This document shows, one piece after another, positions 55,911 to 64,000 of a DNA stretch of 64,000 bases (the stretch's first letter is position 1; each line of letters opens with the position of its first letter). The stretch is from the NCBI GenBank assembly GCA_003217035.1, contig QCHV01000006.1, positions 18,180-82,179 on the forward strand, in the 5' to 3' direction. Source of the stretch: Prochlorococcus sp. AG-402-G22 (GTDB lineage Bacteria; Cyanobacteriota; Cyanobacteriia; PCC-6307; Cyanobiaceae). The notes below the pieces were generated by a model. It was not told the origin of the DNA. It saw only the letters and a list, made by a program, of their open reading frames with translations, and did no database searches. The position numbers and the translations under genes are program-made.

Positions 55911-56696
55911 TTAAAATAATATAGGCATTGTCACATTTGCAGGAGACGGCGCACATGATTCGACTTGGTAATCTACAACATCTCCTATTATTACAATTGA
56001 GGGAGAAACGAAATTATTATTCTCTACTTCTTCCAACAAATTCTCTACTTTCGTTTTTAATAACCTTTGTCCAAAAACAGTTCCTTGCTGTATTACAACC
56101 GAAGGTGTATTTGGAGAAAGTCCTCCGGAAAGAAGCTCTTTAACTATATAAGAAAGATTATGGACTCCCATATATACCACTAAAGTGTTTGTAGCTTTTG
56201 CGAGAGACTTCCATTTCACAGAAGGACGATCCTTATTAACTCCTTCATGACCAGTCACAAAAGTAACAGAGCTGCCAGCAAGACGGTGCGTAAGAGGAAT
56301 ACCAAAATAAGAAGGTACAGCAATCCCAGAAGTGATGCCAGGAACAACTTGAACAGGTATTTGATTGTCTTGTAAAAATTTTGCTTCCTCTCCTCCTCTG
56401 CCAAAAACGAATGGATCTCCTCCTTTTAAGCGAACAATACATTGATATCGCTGGACCAATTCCAATAACACCGTATTTGTTTTTAATTGGGGAATTGAAT
56501 GATAACCCCTACGTTTTCCAACAAATATGCATTCACATCCAGGCTGAACTAAGTCAAGCATTTCATTTGGCACTAAAGCATCATATACAAGTGCATCGCA
56601 TTGACGAATGAGCCTGGTTGCCTTCACAGTAAGCAAATCAGGGTCCCCAGGACCTGCTCCTACTAAATAAACAGTGCCAGGTTGACGATCATTCAT
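55911..56696 (-). CDS. cobA: Uroporphyrin-III C-methyltransferase
   Basis: Methylates uroporphyrinogen III at C2 and C7 to precorrin-2, toward siroheme and cobalamin. GAGPGDPDLLTVKATRLI at the N-terminus, YDALVPNEML, VRLKGGDPFVFGRGGEEA and VPGITSGIAVPSYFGIPLTHR are hallmark segments. The 261-residue form is a stand-alone SUMT without a CysG partner domain. The ATG at 56696 is preferred over the TTG ten codons upstream. It is divergent from the TrpD2-like gene, whose ATG at 56695 overlaps this start codon on the other strand. Confidence 0.96.
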   Translation of the reverse strand: MNDRQPGTVYLVGAGPGDPDLLTVKATRLIRQCDALVYDALVPNEMLDLVQPGCECIFVGKRRGYHSIPQLKTNTVLLELVQRYQCIVRLKGGDPFVFGRGGEEAKFLQDNQIPVQVVPGITSGIAVPSYFGIPLTHRLAGSSVTFVTGHEGVNKDRPSVKWKSLAKATNTLVVYMGVHNLSYIVKELLSGGLSPNTPSVVIQQGTVFGQRLLKTKVENLLEEVENNNFVSPSIVIIGDVVDYQVESCAPSPANVTMPILF

Positions 56697-57753
56697 GAAT
56701 AAAGAAACTAATCGAGAGCGTTTCAAAAACCACTTGCGTAAAATTGGTAGTGGTGAGCAAACGAGTCGAGGAATGACTCGTGAAGAATCAGCAGATGCTT
56801 TAGAACTAATTCTGAAAGGAGATCCGAGCCCAGCTCAAATAGGGGCATTTATGATTGCCCATCGTATTCGCAGACCAGAACCTCAAGAGCTTGCAGGAAT
56901 GATTGATACCTATCTCAAATTAGGACCAATACTGAGTGAAAGCAAAAATAATCCTATCCCTATTTGCTTTGGAATGCCATTTGATGGTCGGAATAAAACA
57001 GCCCCCATTTACCCATTAACCAGTATTGTGCTCATCGACTTGGGTCAACCAGTTGTTCTACATGGTGGTGATCGCATGCCAGTTAAATATGGAGTAACAA
57101 CAGTTGAATTATTCAATTCAATAGGTTTATGTCTAAAAGGTTTGAATATGAATCAAGTTCAAGATGGTTTTTCTCAACATGGGTTGGCTTTTATTTATCA
57201 ACCAGATCATTTCCCGATTGCTGAAAATCTGATTACTTATCGCCATGACATAGGCAAGCGACCACCACTAGCAAGTATGGAATTACTTTGGACTGCTCAC
57301 CAAGGAACTCATCTACTTATCACAGGTTATGTACACCCTCCAACCGAAAGTCGACATGCTAAAGCATTAGAACTTTTAGGGGAAAAAAATATCGTTGCAA
57401 TAAAAGGTCTTGAGGGAGGTATAGATATTCCACTAAATCGGACTTCAACAGGCATCCATATCAAAGCGAACCAGAAAGAGAAGCTAGTACTTAACCCTCG
57501 AATTTATAATTGTCTTGAATCTAATATTCTTTGGGAAAACCTTGATACATGGCGCAGTCAAAGCATTGAAACGCTAAATGGTGAAAGTGCACTGCGAAAA
57601 GCTGTAATGTGGAATGCAGGGATTTATTTATGGTTAGCAAAAATAACCAATACTATCGAAGATGGCATCCAAAAAGCTGAGCACAGTCTTGCTTCAGGTT
57701 CTGCAAAAGCAACTCTTCAAAAACTAATTCAATGGCGTTCAAAAATAAATTAA
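56695..57753 (+). CDS. TrpD2-like glycosyltransferase-fold protein
   Basis: A 352-residue protein of the anthranilate phosphoribosyltransferase fold, closest in style to the TrpD2/YbiB group. An N-terminal helical domain (SADALELILKGDPSPAQIGAFMIAHRIR) is followed by a phosphoribosyl-like domain (PIPICFGMPFDGRNKTAPIYPLTSIVL, GQPVVLHGGDRMPVKYGVTT). The glycine loop GTGGDG of true TrpD is replaced by GMPFDGRNK, so it is unlikely to be the tryptophan enzyme. E. coli YbiB binds nucleic acids; the role here is unknown. The MFS gene overlaps its 3' end by 22 bases. Confidence 0.8.
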   Translation: MNKETNRERFKNHLRKIGSGEQTSRGMTREESADALELILKGDPSPAQIGAFMIAHRIRRPEPQELAGMIDTYLKLGPILSESKNNPIPICFGMPFDGRNKTAPIYPLTSIVLIDLGQPVVLHGGDRMPVKYGVTTVELFNSIGLCLKGLNMNQVQDGFSQHGLAFIYQPDHFPIAENLITYRHDIGKRPPLASMELLWTAHQGTHLLITGYVHPPTESRHAKALELLGEKNIVAIKGLEGGIDIPLNRTSTGIHIKANQKEKLVLNPRIYNCLESNILWENLDTWRSQSIETLNGESALRKAVMWNAGIYLWLAKITNTIEDGIQKAEHSLASGSAKATLQKLIQWRSKIN

Positions 57754-58985
57754 TACCAATCCAATTATGCGCGTTCTTTACTCTCTTAGACGATCGTTTG
57801 GGAGAAAGCTTTGTATTTCCCTTATTACCATTTTTATTAGAACGCTTTACTAATAGTGGAACAACTCTTGCTCTTCTATCTGGTAGCTATGCTCTTGCAC
57901 AATTCTCAGTATCTCCTCTAATTGGAGCTCTTAGTGATCGGTATGGAAGAAAACCTATTCTAAAAATCTGTGTAACGGGGTCATTAATAGCAATAGGACT
58001 GTTTGGAATCACACTGAGTCTGGATTGGACGAATATTTTGCCTATATGGGCTACAGCAATACCATTGATTTTACTTTTTATAGCAAGAGTTATAGATGGC
58101 CTCAGTGGCGGAACAGCCGCTACAGCAACTGCAATTCTTGCAGATGTTTCAACCCCTGAAAATCGAGCAAAAGCATTTGGTCTAATTGGTTTAGCCTTCG
58201 GACTTGGATTTGCAATAGGTCCACCACTTGGTGGTCGTCTAGCTGAAATCAATCCAACCTATGCTGTAATACCAGCTGGTGTATTTGCTCTACTGAACTT
58301 GGGCCTAGTCACGTGGATACTGCCTGAAACTTTGCCAAAGGAGTCAAGAAGTCTTCTACCAAGAAAAAGAAACTTAAACCCTTTTAGCCAATTAGCAAAA
58401 TTATTTTCAAACCCATTAGTTAGAAAACCGTGTCTTGGTTTTTTTCTTTTTTTCATGGCATTTAATGGGTTTACGGCAATTCTGGTCCTTTACCTAAAAG
58501 AAGCATTCAAATGGTCTAGTTCACTCTCTGGCTGGGTATTTGCAATGGTGGGAATCATAGCCATGATCGTACAAGGAGGTTTAATTGGACCGTTAGTTAA
58601 ACGATTTGGAGAATTACGTCTCTCTATTACAGGCTTAAGTTTATTAACCATAGGTTGCTTATTAATCCCATTTGCCAATGAGAAAAATTCCATCCCAATT
58701 GTTTTTTTTGGTTCTGGTTTGTTAGCTGCTGGTACAGGATTAGTTACACCATGCTTACGGAGTCTAATTTCTAGACGTATCCAAAGCTCGAACCAAGGAG
58801 CTGCACTTGGTGGATTACAAGGTTTACAAAGTCTAGGTACTTTCGTTGGGGGTACTTCTGCTGGTTTTGCATATGATCAATTTGGTGGCAAAAGTCCTTT
58901 TTTTGGTGGTGCAATAATGCTCATGATTGTCATCACTCTCTTGGCAGGAATACCACAAAACAAAAGCACAGAACAAATGACATAA
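57732..58985 (+). CDS. Major facilitator superfamily transporter
   Basis: A 417-residue MFS permease with about 12 hydrophobic helices in two groups. The motif A loop GALSDRYGRKPIL lies between the second and third helices, and RPIDGLSGGTAAT-like (ARVIDGLSGGTAATATAI) and GLAFGLGFAIGPPLGG follow, typical of tetracycline/multidrug-type exporters (TetA/DHA1-like). Substrate cannot be predicted. It overlaps the TrpD2-like gene by 22 bases, suggesting coupled translation. The following ppk gene is 72 bases away. Confidence 0.87.
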   Translation: MAFKNKLIPIQLCAFFTLLDDRLGESFVFPLLPFLLERFTNSGTTLALLSGSYALAQFSVSPLIGALSDRYGRKPILKICVTGSLIAIGLFGITLSLDWTNILPIWATAIPLILLFIARVIDGLSGGTAATATAILADVSTPENRAKAFGLIGLAFGLGFAIGPPLGGRLAEINPTYAVIPAGVFALLNLGLVTWILPETLPKESRSLLPRKRNLNPFSQLAKLFSNPLVRKPCLGFFLFFMAFNGFTAILVLYLKEAFKWSSSLSGWVFAMVGIIAMIVQGGLIGPLVKRFGELRLSITGLSLLTIGCLLIPFANEKNSIPIVFFGSGLLAAGTGLVTPCLRSLISRRIQSSNQGAALGGLQGLQSLGTFVGGTSAGFAYDQFGGKSPFFGGAIMLMIVITLLAGIPQNKSTEQMT

Positions 58986-59057
58986 ACTTACTAAATTGAT
59001 ATGCTCAGAGTAATTCCTAAACCATCAATGATGCATTACTAATGGAAGTTCCTAATA

Positions 59058-61172
59058 ATGACTAGAAAAGCATTAAATAAGAATAGCTATATAAACAGAG
59101 AGCTCAGCTGGATTTCTTTTAATGAGCGTGTATTAGCTCAAGCTTTAAATAAAAAAACTCCTTTACTAGAGCAAGCTAAATTTAGTTCTATTTTTAGCAA
59201 TAATTTAGATGAATTTTTTATGGTTCGAGTTGCTTCTTTAAAGTCTCAAGTGGAAGCTAGGGTTACTAAAAAGAGTGAAGACAACCAAACCCCAGAAGAG
59301 CAATTAACAAATATTAGGAAGAGTCTAGAACCTCTTTTAAAGAAGCAACAACATCACTTCATCAATAACTTAAAAAAATCACTTATCAAAGAAAGCGTTT
59401 TTCTATATGACTATGATGAATTGAATTCTCGACAAAAAAATTGGGTAGACAACTATTTTAGAACAGCAATTTTTCCAGTACTTACTCCTCTAGCAGTTGA
59501 CCCAGCTCACCCTTTCCCTTTTGTAAGCAATCTTAGCCTTAATATTGCAGCGATAATTCGCGATCCAGATACAAATAAAGAACAATTTGCAAGGGTAAAA
59601 ATCCCTCAAAAAACAATGGATAGATTCATAGTGATTCCTAATAATCTTCAAGGCGAAGAGTCTAGTTCTATCTATAACGCCGTACCAATAGAGCAAGTAG
59701 TTGCCTTCAACCTACAATTACTTTTCCCAGGAATGATAGTAGAAAACCACTCTTTCTTTCGTGTTACCAGAGATGCAGACCTTGAATTAAGAGATCTAGA
59801 AGCTGATGATCTAATGATTGCGCTTGAAGAGGGATTACGTAAACGTCGTTTAGGAGGAGAAGTAGTTCGCCTAGAAGTCTCTGAAAATATACCATCGGCA
59901 ATTTTAGATTTGTTAATAGAAGGAATGTCAGTGGAGGATGCGGATTTATATCATGTGGAAGGTTTACTTGGGTTGGATGATCTATCAAAGTTAGGAGAAA
60001 TCAATCTTCCCAATCTCAAGAGTCCATACCAGAATGGGCAAACACATAATTTACTTAAAAGTAGTCAACGAGGACTTCTTGAAGATGGGTCAATTAAGCA
60101 AGAAGAGTTCAAGAGCATCTTTTCAATAATCCGAACACAAGATTTATTACTTCACCATCCCTTTGATCTTTTCTCTACTTCAATAGAAGAATTCATTAAC
60201 CAGGCTGCAGATGACCCACTAGTAATGGGAATTAAAATGACTTTATACAGAATCTCTAAAGATTCAAAAATTATTGAAGCATTAATTAGAGCTGCAGAAA
60301 ACGGGAAGCAAGTAATGGCCCTTGTAGAGCTGAAAGCAAGATTTGATGAGGATAATAATATTCAATGGGCAAAGCAACTAGAAAAATCAGGAGTACATGT
60401 TGTGTATGGAGTGGTTGGTCTCAAAACACATACCAAAATTGCATTAGTTGTAAGGAAAGAGAAAGATAGATTGCGTAGTTATTTTCATATAGGTACTGGT
60501 AACTACAACTCGAAAACAGCAAAGCTATATACAGACTTAGGGATATTATCCGTCAACCCAGAACTAGGGCAAGACTTAATAGAGCTGTTTAATTACCTAA
60601 CTGGGTTCTCAAAACAACAAAGTTTTAAAAAAATATTAGTTGCACCGGTAACACTTAGAAGTGGAATAGAGCTTTTAATAGAAAGAGAAATCAAATTTGC
60701 AAAAAGTGGTAAAAAAGCAAAAATACGAGCAAAAATGAATTCATTAGTCGATCCAAATATAATTAATTTACTTTATGAAGCTTCAAAAGCAGGAGTAGAA
60801 ATAGAGCTTATAATTCGAGGGATGTGTTGTCTGTATCCTCAAAGAAAATCTTTAAGTGAAAACATAAAAGTAATTAGTGTGATTGGTAAATATCTAGAGC
60901 ATTCAAGAATATTTTGGTTTAATAATAATGGTGATCACGAAGTTTTTATAGGAAGTGCAGATTGGATGCGAAGAAATTTAGATAGAAGAGTTGAAGCAGT
61001 TACACCTATAGAAGATTCCAAGCTAAAAGATGATCTTACACAAATCTTAGATACTTACTTTAGCGATAATTCCAATGCATGGGAAATGCAAAGTGACGGA
61101 CAGTTTATTAAAAAAGCTTCAGACTTTAAAGAAAAATGTGCACAAAATGACCTAATGAGAGGATCACAATAA
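59058..61172 (+). CDS. ppk: Polyphosphate kinase 1
   Basis: Makes polyphosphate from ATP reversibly. The phospho-acceptor histidines are His458 in THTKIALVV and His477 in FHIGTGNYNSKTAKLYTDLG, matching the E. coli pair His435/His454. LSWISFNERVLAQA at the N-terminus, MALVELKARFDEDNNI and FIGSADWMRRNLDRRVEAV at the C-terminus are conserved. The 704-residue length is typical. Polyphosphate storage would matter in phosphate-variable seas. It precedes a group 2 sigma gene by about 175 bases. Confidence 0.97.
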   Translation: MTRKALNKNSYINRELSWISFNERVLAQALNKKTPLLEQAKFSSIFSNNLDEFFMVRVASLKSQVEARVTKKSEDNQTPEEQLTNIRKSLEPLLKKQQHHFINNLKKSLIKESVFLYDYDELNSRQKNWVDNYFRTAIFPVLTPLAVDPAHPFPFVSNLSLNIAAIIRDPDTNKEQFARVKIPQKTMDRFIVIPNNLQGEESSSIYNAVPIEQVVAFNLQLLFPGMIVENHSFFRVTRDADLELRDLEADDLMIALEEGLRKRRLGGEVVRLEVSENIPSAILDLLIEGMSVEDADLYHVEGLLGLDDLSKLGEINLPNLKSPYQNGQTHNLLKSSQRGLLEDGSIKQEEFKSIFSIIRTQDLLLHHPFDLFSTSIEEFINQAADDPLVMGIKMTLYRISKDSKIIEALIRAAENGKQVMALVELKARFDEDNNIQWAKQLEKSGVHVVYGVVGLKTHTKIALVVRKEKDRLRSYFHIGTGNYNSKTAKLYTDLGILSVNPELGQDLIELFNYLTGFSKQQSFKKILVAPVTLRSGIELLIEREIKFAKSGKKAKIRAKMNSLVDPNIINLLYEASKAGVEIELIIRGMCCLYPQRKSLSENIKVISVIGKYLEHSRIFWFNNNGDHEVFIGSADWMRRNLDRRVEAVTPIEDSKLKDDLTQILDTYFSDNSNAWEMQSDGQFIKKASDFKEKCAQNDLMRGSQ

Positions 61173-61336
61173 TACATAAGGCACTCATAAAAGATACGAA
61201 AGTCATCACTATTAAGTCTTAATACCTACAGTGCTTGTCTTGGCTATTGCAACAGCAAAAAAATATCAGAAAGTTTTTTGTTTAATTTTGCACTAACCCT
61301 TCAAAAAACTGCTAACTTCATTACAAAACAAACTTT

Positions 61337-61342
61337 AGGAGG
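61337..61342 (+). promoter_or_regulatory. Strong Shine-Dalgarno for the sigma-factor gene
   Basis: The AGGAGG is a near-perfect anti-16S complement, unusual in this window where most genes have weak or no visible site. It lies eight bases before the ATG at 61351 and five before the GTG at 61348, so both are plausible starts. ATG is favoured. Confidence 0.6.
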
Positions 61343-61350
61343 CCAGGGTG

Positions 61351-62370
61351 ATGGGGATCCCTCTGGAATCTACTAATGGTGAGCCCAAATCATCATCGGT
61401 AGATTTTGCTTTAAAGAGCAATGTAAAAGAAAAGCGAGAGAAAAATTCTGGGAACAGTACAGTTTCTCGAGGTCGATCAGGAAGAAGGCTTCCTACTGAT
61501 TCAATCGGATTTTATTTAAGCAGTATTGGCAGAGTCCCATTACTAACACCCGCAGAAGAAATAGAACTTGCACATCACGTGCAAAAAATGAAGGAATTAG
61601 TTGAAGTTCCTAAAGCAGAGCAATCTCCTAGGCAACGCCACCAAATTCGAATGGGCAAAAGAGCAAGAGATAGAATGATGGCTGCAAATTTACGTCTGGT
61701 AGTTAGCGTTGCTAAAAAATATCAGAACCAAGGCTTAGAACTTCTTGATTTAGTGCAAGAAGGTGCAATTGGATTAGAGCGAGCAGTTGATAAATTTGAT
61801 CCAGCCATGGGGTATAAGTTTTCAACATATGCCTATTGGTGGATTCGCCAAGGAATGACACGAGCTATTGATAATAGTGCTAGAACTATTCGTCTTCCTA
61901 TTCATGTCAGTGAAAAACTGTCAAAAATGCGGAGAATCTCAAGAGAACTCTCTCATCGATTTGGACGTCAACCAAACAGATTAGAACTGGCAAGTGCAAT
62001 GGGAATGGAGCCAAAGGATTTAGAAGATCTTGTCGCTCAAAGTGCACCTTGTGCCTCATTAGACTCACATGCTCGAGGGGAAGAAGATAGAAGCACACTT
62101 GGAGAATTGATTCCTGATCCTAATTGTGAAGAACCAATGGCAGGAATGGATCGCAATATGCAAAAGGAGCATCTCGGAGGTTGGCTCTCCCAACTAAATG
62201 AGAGAGAACAAAAAATCATGCGTTTACGATTTGGGTTAGATGGAGAAGAACCTCTAACTCTTGCCGAAATAGGTAGACAAATCAACGTCTCTAGAGAAAG
62301 AGTGAGACAATTAGAAGCAAAGGCAATTTTAAAATTAAGGGTTATGACTACACATCAGCAGGCAGCATAA
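61351..62370 (+). CDS. RNA polymerase sigma factor, group 2 (sigma-70 family)
   Basis: A sigma-70 family protein of about 339 residues. Region 1.2 is present (SIGFYLSSIGRVPLLTPAEEIEL), then region 2 with NLRLVVSVAKKYQ, YAYWWIRQGMTRAI and the -10-contacting TIRLPIHVSEKL, region 3, and region 4.2 with the helix-turn-helix ISLAEIGRQINVSRERVRQLE (only part quoted). The long N-terminus of the principal SigA is missing, so it is a group 2, non-essential sigma factor, of which marine cyanobacteria have several. It is followed by the phytol-kinase-like gene two bases later. Confidence 0.92.
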   Translation: MGIPLESTNGEPKSSSVDFALKSNVKEKREKNSGNSTVSRGRSGRRLPTDSIGFYLSSIGRVPLLTPAEEIELAHHVQKMKELVEVPKAEQSPRQRHQIRMGKRARDRMMAANLRLVVSVAKKYQNQGLELLDLVQEGAIGLERAVDKFDPAMGYKFSTYAYWWIRQGMTRAIDNSARTIRLPIHVSEKLSKMRRISRELSHRFGRQPNRLELASAMGMEPKDLEDLVAQSAPCASLDSHARGEEDRSTLGELIPDPNCEEPMAGMDRNMQKEHLGGWLSQLNEREQKIMRLRFGLDGEEPLTLAEIGRQINVSRERVRQLEAKAILKLRVMTTHQQAA

Positions 62371-62372
62371 AG

Positions 62373-63023
62373 TTGGCTTTTACAACATTAAAGTCGCTAC
62401 TGATAATTAGTGTATGGCTAACAATAGTTTTATCAAGTTCATTTATTGCTCAAAAGATAACATCTAACAATAATGAATTAAGTCGAAAAATTGTTCATAT
62501 TGGCACAGGTCCAATACTGCCTTTGGCATGGTGGCTGAATATCTCATCTGAAATAGCTATAGGATTTGCAAGTCTTGTCACAATTGGCCTTCTAATAAAT
62601 TATAGACTGCATTTAATTCCAACTTTTGAAAATGTAAAACGAAAAAGCTACGGCACAGTGGCTTATGGAACTAGTATAAGTTTATTGCTGATTTTCTTTT
62701 GGTCAAAAAACCCTGCAGCAGTTTGCTCTGGTGTCATGGTGATGGCTTTTGGCGATGGTCTTGCCGGTTTAATAGGTAAGCAAATAAAATCGAAAAGCTG
62801 GGAAGTTCTCCAACAACAAAAATCATTAATTGGAACATTAACTATGGCTATTACAAGCTTTATAGTTCTTATAGGAATAAATATTGCGTCAGGTTTTAAT
62901 TTAGGCTTAATGCCTATTTTTTTGATAAGTATAGCGGCAACATGTCTCGAGCAGATTAGCCCTTATGGGATAGATAACTTAACTGTGCCTATAGGGGTAG
63001 CTTTTTTATGGAACTTAGCTTGA
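62373..63023 (+). CDS. Phytol kinase-like / dolichol kinase family membrane protein
   Basis: A 216-residue hydrophobic protein with about six membrane segments. The family signatures RKIVHIGTGPILPLAWW, MAFGDGLAGLIGKQIKSKSWE and QQKSLIGTLTMAI match the phytol/farnesol/dolichol kinase (CTP-dependent, VTE5/VTE6-like) superfamily. A role recycling phytol from chlorophyll breakdown into phytyl-phosphate for tocopherol, phylloquinone or chlorophyll is inferred from that family and the host. Start is TTG at 62373, two bases after the sigma-gene stop, without an independent ribosome site, so translation is probably coupled. It converges on the DAHP synthase gene. Confidence 0.82.
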   Translation: MAFTTLKSLLIISVWLTIVLSSSFIAQKITSNNNELSRKIVHIGTGPILPLAWWLNISSEIAIGFASLVTIGLLINYRLHLIPTFENVKRKSYGTVAYGTSISLLLIFFWSKNPAAVCSGVMVMAFGDGLAGLIGKQIKSKSWEVLQQQKSLIGTLTMAITSFIVLIGINIASGFNLGLMPIFLISIAATCLEQISPYGIDNLTVPIGVAFLWNLA

Positions 63024-63032
63024 AAAATACTC

Positions 63033-64000
63033 TTACCGCTGAAGAGAATCAAAAAGTTCGTCTAATAACTGTTCAGTTGTATCTATATCTATACAAGCAT
63101 CTGTAATGCTCTGACCATATATTAATTGTGAGAGATCAGAAGTTAATTTTTGATTGCCTTCTATAAGGTGACTTTCAATCATCAGACCCATTATATGAGT
63201 AAAGCCTTGATTTATTTGTTGAGCAACATCTTTAAGAACTTCAGCTTGTCTACGGAAATCTTTATTAGAGTTTCCATGACTACAATCAATCATTACCTTT
63301 TTAACTTTTGAAACTTTCGACAATTCATCAACTACATTAGCTACTGATTGAAGATCATAATTAGTGCCGCTACTGCCTCCACGTAAAACAAGGTGGCCGT
63401 CTGGATTGCCTGTAGTACTAATGATTGATGCATAGCCATCATGATTAATACCCAAAAAATGGTGAGACTTTGAAGCTGCCTGCATTGCATTAATCGCAAT
63501 AGCAACTGTTCCATCAGTTCCGTTCTTATAACCTATTGGCATAGATAAACCAGATGCCATTTCTCTATGAGTTTGACTTTCTGTCGTTCTTGCACCAATT
63601 GCAGTCCAGCTAATTAAATCCGCTATATATTGAGGAACAACTGGATCTAACAATTCAGTCGCTGCAGGCATACCAGAACGAGCTAAATCTAATAACAATG
63701 ATCTTGCAAGTCTTAAACCAGTATTAATGTCATATGAGCCATCTAAATGAGGATCATTAATAAGGCCTTTCCATCCAATGGTAGTTCTAGGCTTCTCAAA
63801 ATAAACTCTCATAACTATCTCAAGCTGTTCTGAGAACCTTTCTCTTAAAGGAGCAAGCCTTTTTGCATATTCAACTGCAGCATCAACATCATGAACCGAG
63901 CAGGGGCCAACAATAACTAACAATCTTGAATCATCACCAGAAAGAATCTTCTGAATTTTCTTACGTGTTTCAGAAACAATTTCAGCAGCCTGTGAATCCA
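63033..64000 (-). CDS. 3-deoxy-7-phosphoheptulonate synthase, class I, 5'-truncated by the window edge
   Basis: Condenses phosphoenolpyruvate with erythrose 4-phosphate, the first step of aromatic synthesis. About 322 C-terminal residues are visible; the frame runs off the window end, so the N-terminus is missing and the TTG at 63923 is internal. Hallmarks are LLVIVGPCSVHD, IGWKGLINDPHLDGSYDINTG, GARTTESQTHREMASGLSMPIGYKNGTDG and the C-terminal DCSHGN motif. It belongs to the AroF/G/H group; which feedback type it is cannot be told without the N-terminus. It supplies chorismate for the PabB/PabC and chorismate-lyase-like proteins in this window. Confidence 0.92.
   Translation of the reverse strand, partial: DSQAAEIVSETRKKIQKILSGDDSRLLVIVGPCSVHDVDAAVEYAKRLAPLRERFSEQLEIVMRVYFEKPRTTIGWKGLINDPHLDGSYDINTGLRLARSLLLDLARSGMPAATELLDPVVPQYIADLISWTAIGARTTESQTHREMASGLSMPIGYKNGTDGTVAIAINAMQAASKSHHFLGINHDGYASIISTTGNPDGHLVLRGGSSGTNYDLQSVANVVDELSKVSKVKKVMIDCSHGNSNKDFRRQAEVLKDVAQQINQGFTHIMGLMIESHLIEGNQKLTSDLSQLIYGQSITDACIDIDTTEQLLDELFDSLQR

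Noticed and set aside
57887..58252. A 121-codon minus-strand open frame inside the MFS transporter
   Set aside because: Antisense to hydrophobic helices; Ser/Ala/Pro-rich low-complexity product, no motif.

Overview
The window is a stretch of cyanobacterial core chromosome. It is AT-rich, with very short intergenic gaps, frequent 1-22 base gene overlaps and many GTG/TTG starts. The gene content (SqdB/SqdX sulfolipid enzymes, a Ycf23 homologue, a Ycf37-like TPR protein, a Psb34-like mini-protein, RNase J, a four-ACT aspartokinase, a phytol-kinase-like enzyme, a chorismate-lyase-like protein) fits a streamlined marine picocyanobacterium. Prochlorococcus is the best guess, possibly a low-light type; this is inferred from style and gene content, not from a search. 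No CRISPR array, insertion sequence, integrase, prophage gene or restriction system was seen, and no gene-free stretch exceeds 300 bases.

Layout. 0-5.5 kb: the end of holA, then lysC converging on uvrB, and a ycf23-like gene. 5.5-10.6 kb: tilS converging on an rnj-dapA-asd run. With lysC, this gives most of the early aspartate-family pathway within 10 kb. 10.7-16.1 kb: tig-clpP-clpX-dnaX, nascent-chain folding, proteolysis and the clamp loader. 16.1-19.0 kb: a membrane GT2 glycosyltransferase and a SpoIID-family protein on the minus strand. 19.1-23.9 kb, plus strand: rpmI-rplT, ycf37-like, thiG, psb34-like, sqdB-sqdX, a thylakoid-flavoured run. 23.9-29.7 kb, minus strand: a small unknown, gcvP-gcvH, a PLP enzyme of the aluminium-resistance family and an unknown protein. 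29.7-35.2 kb: a fatty-acid desaturase, rplI-dnaB, mnmG and a chorismate-lyase-like gene. 35.2-43.9 kb: SprT-like metalloprotein, ligA, a TVP38 membrane protein, valS, small unknowns, an IscA-type protein and tRNA-Val(UAC). 44-50.6 kb: mazG, speE-speB, a Cys-rich mini-protein, gcvT, aspS. 50.7-59 kb: a tight pyrG-queE-queC-pabB-pabC run, cobA on the other strand, a TrpD2-like protein and an MFS transporter. 59-64 kb: ppk, a group-2 sigma factor, a phytol-kinase-like gene and the 3' part of a class I DAHP synthase.

How the genes work together. lysC, asd and dapA supply lysine, threonine and methionine precursors. gcvP, gcvH and gcvT supply three of the four glycine-cleavage components needed for photorespiratory glycine. 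DAHP synthase, PabB/PabC and the chorismate-lyase-like protein frame chorismate supply and its use for folate and, by inference, plastoquinone. SqdB/SqdX make the phosphorus-free lipid SQDG. Ycf37-like and Psb34-like proteins are photosystem assembly factors.

I did not find convincing evidence of a new multi-gene system. The most useful leads are single genes and sites: the Psb34-like mini-gene, several conserved-looking unknowns (28.9, 35.2, 42.7, 43.2 and 47.2 kb), a hairpin shared by two convergent stop codons, and two divergent start codons that overlap on opposite strands.
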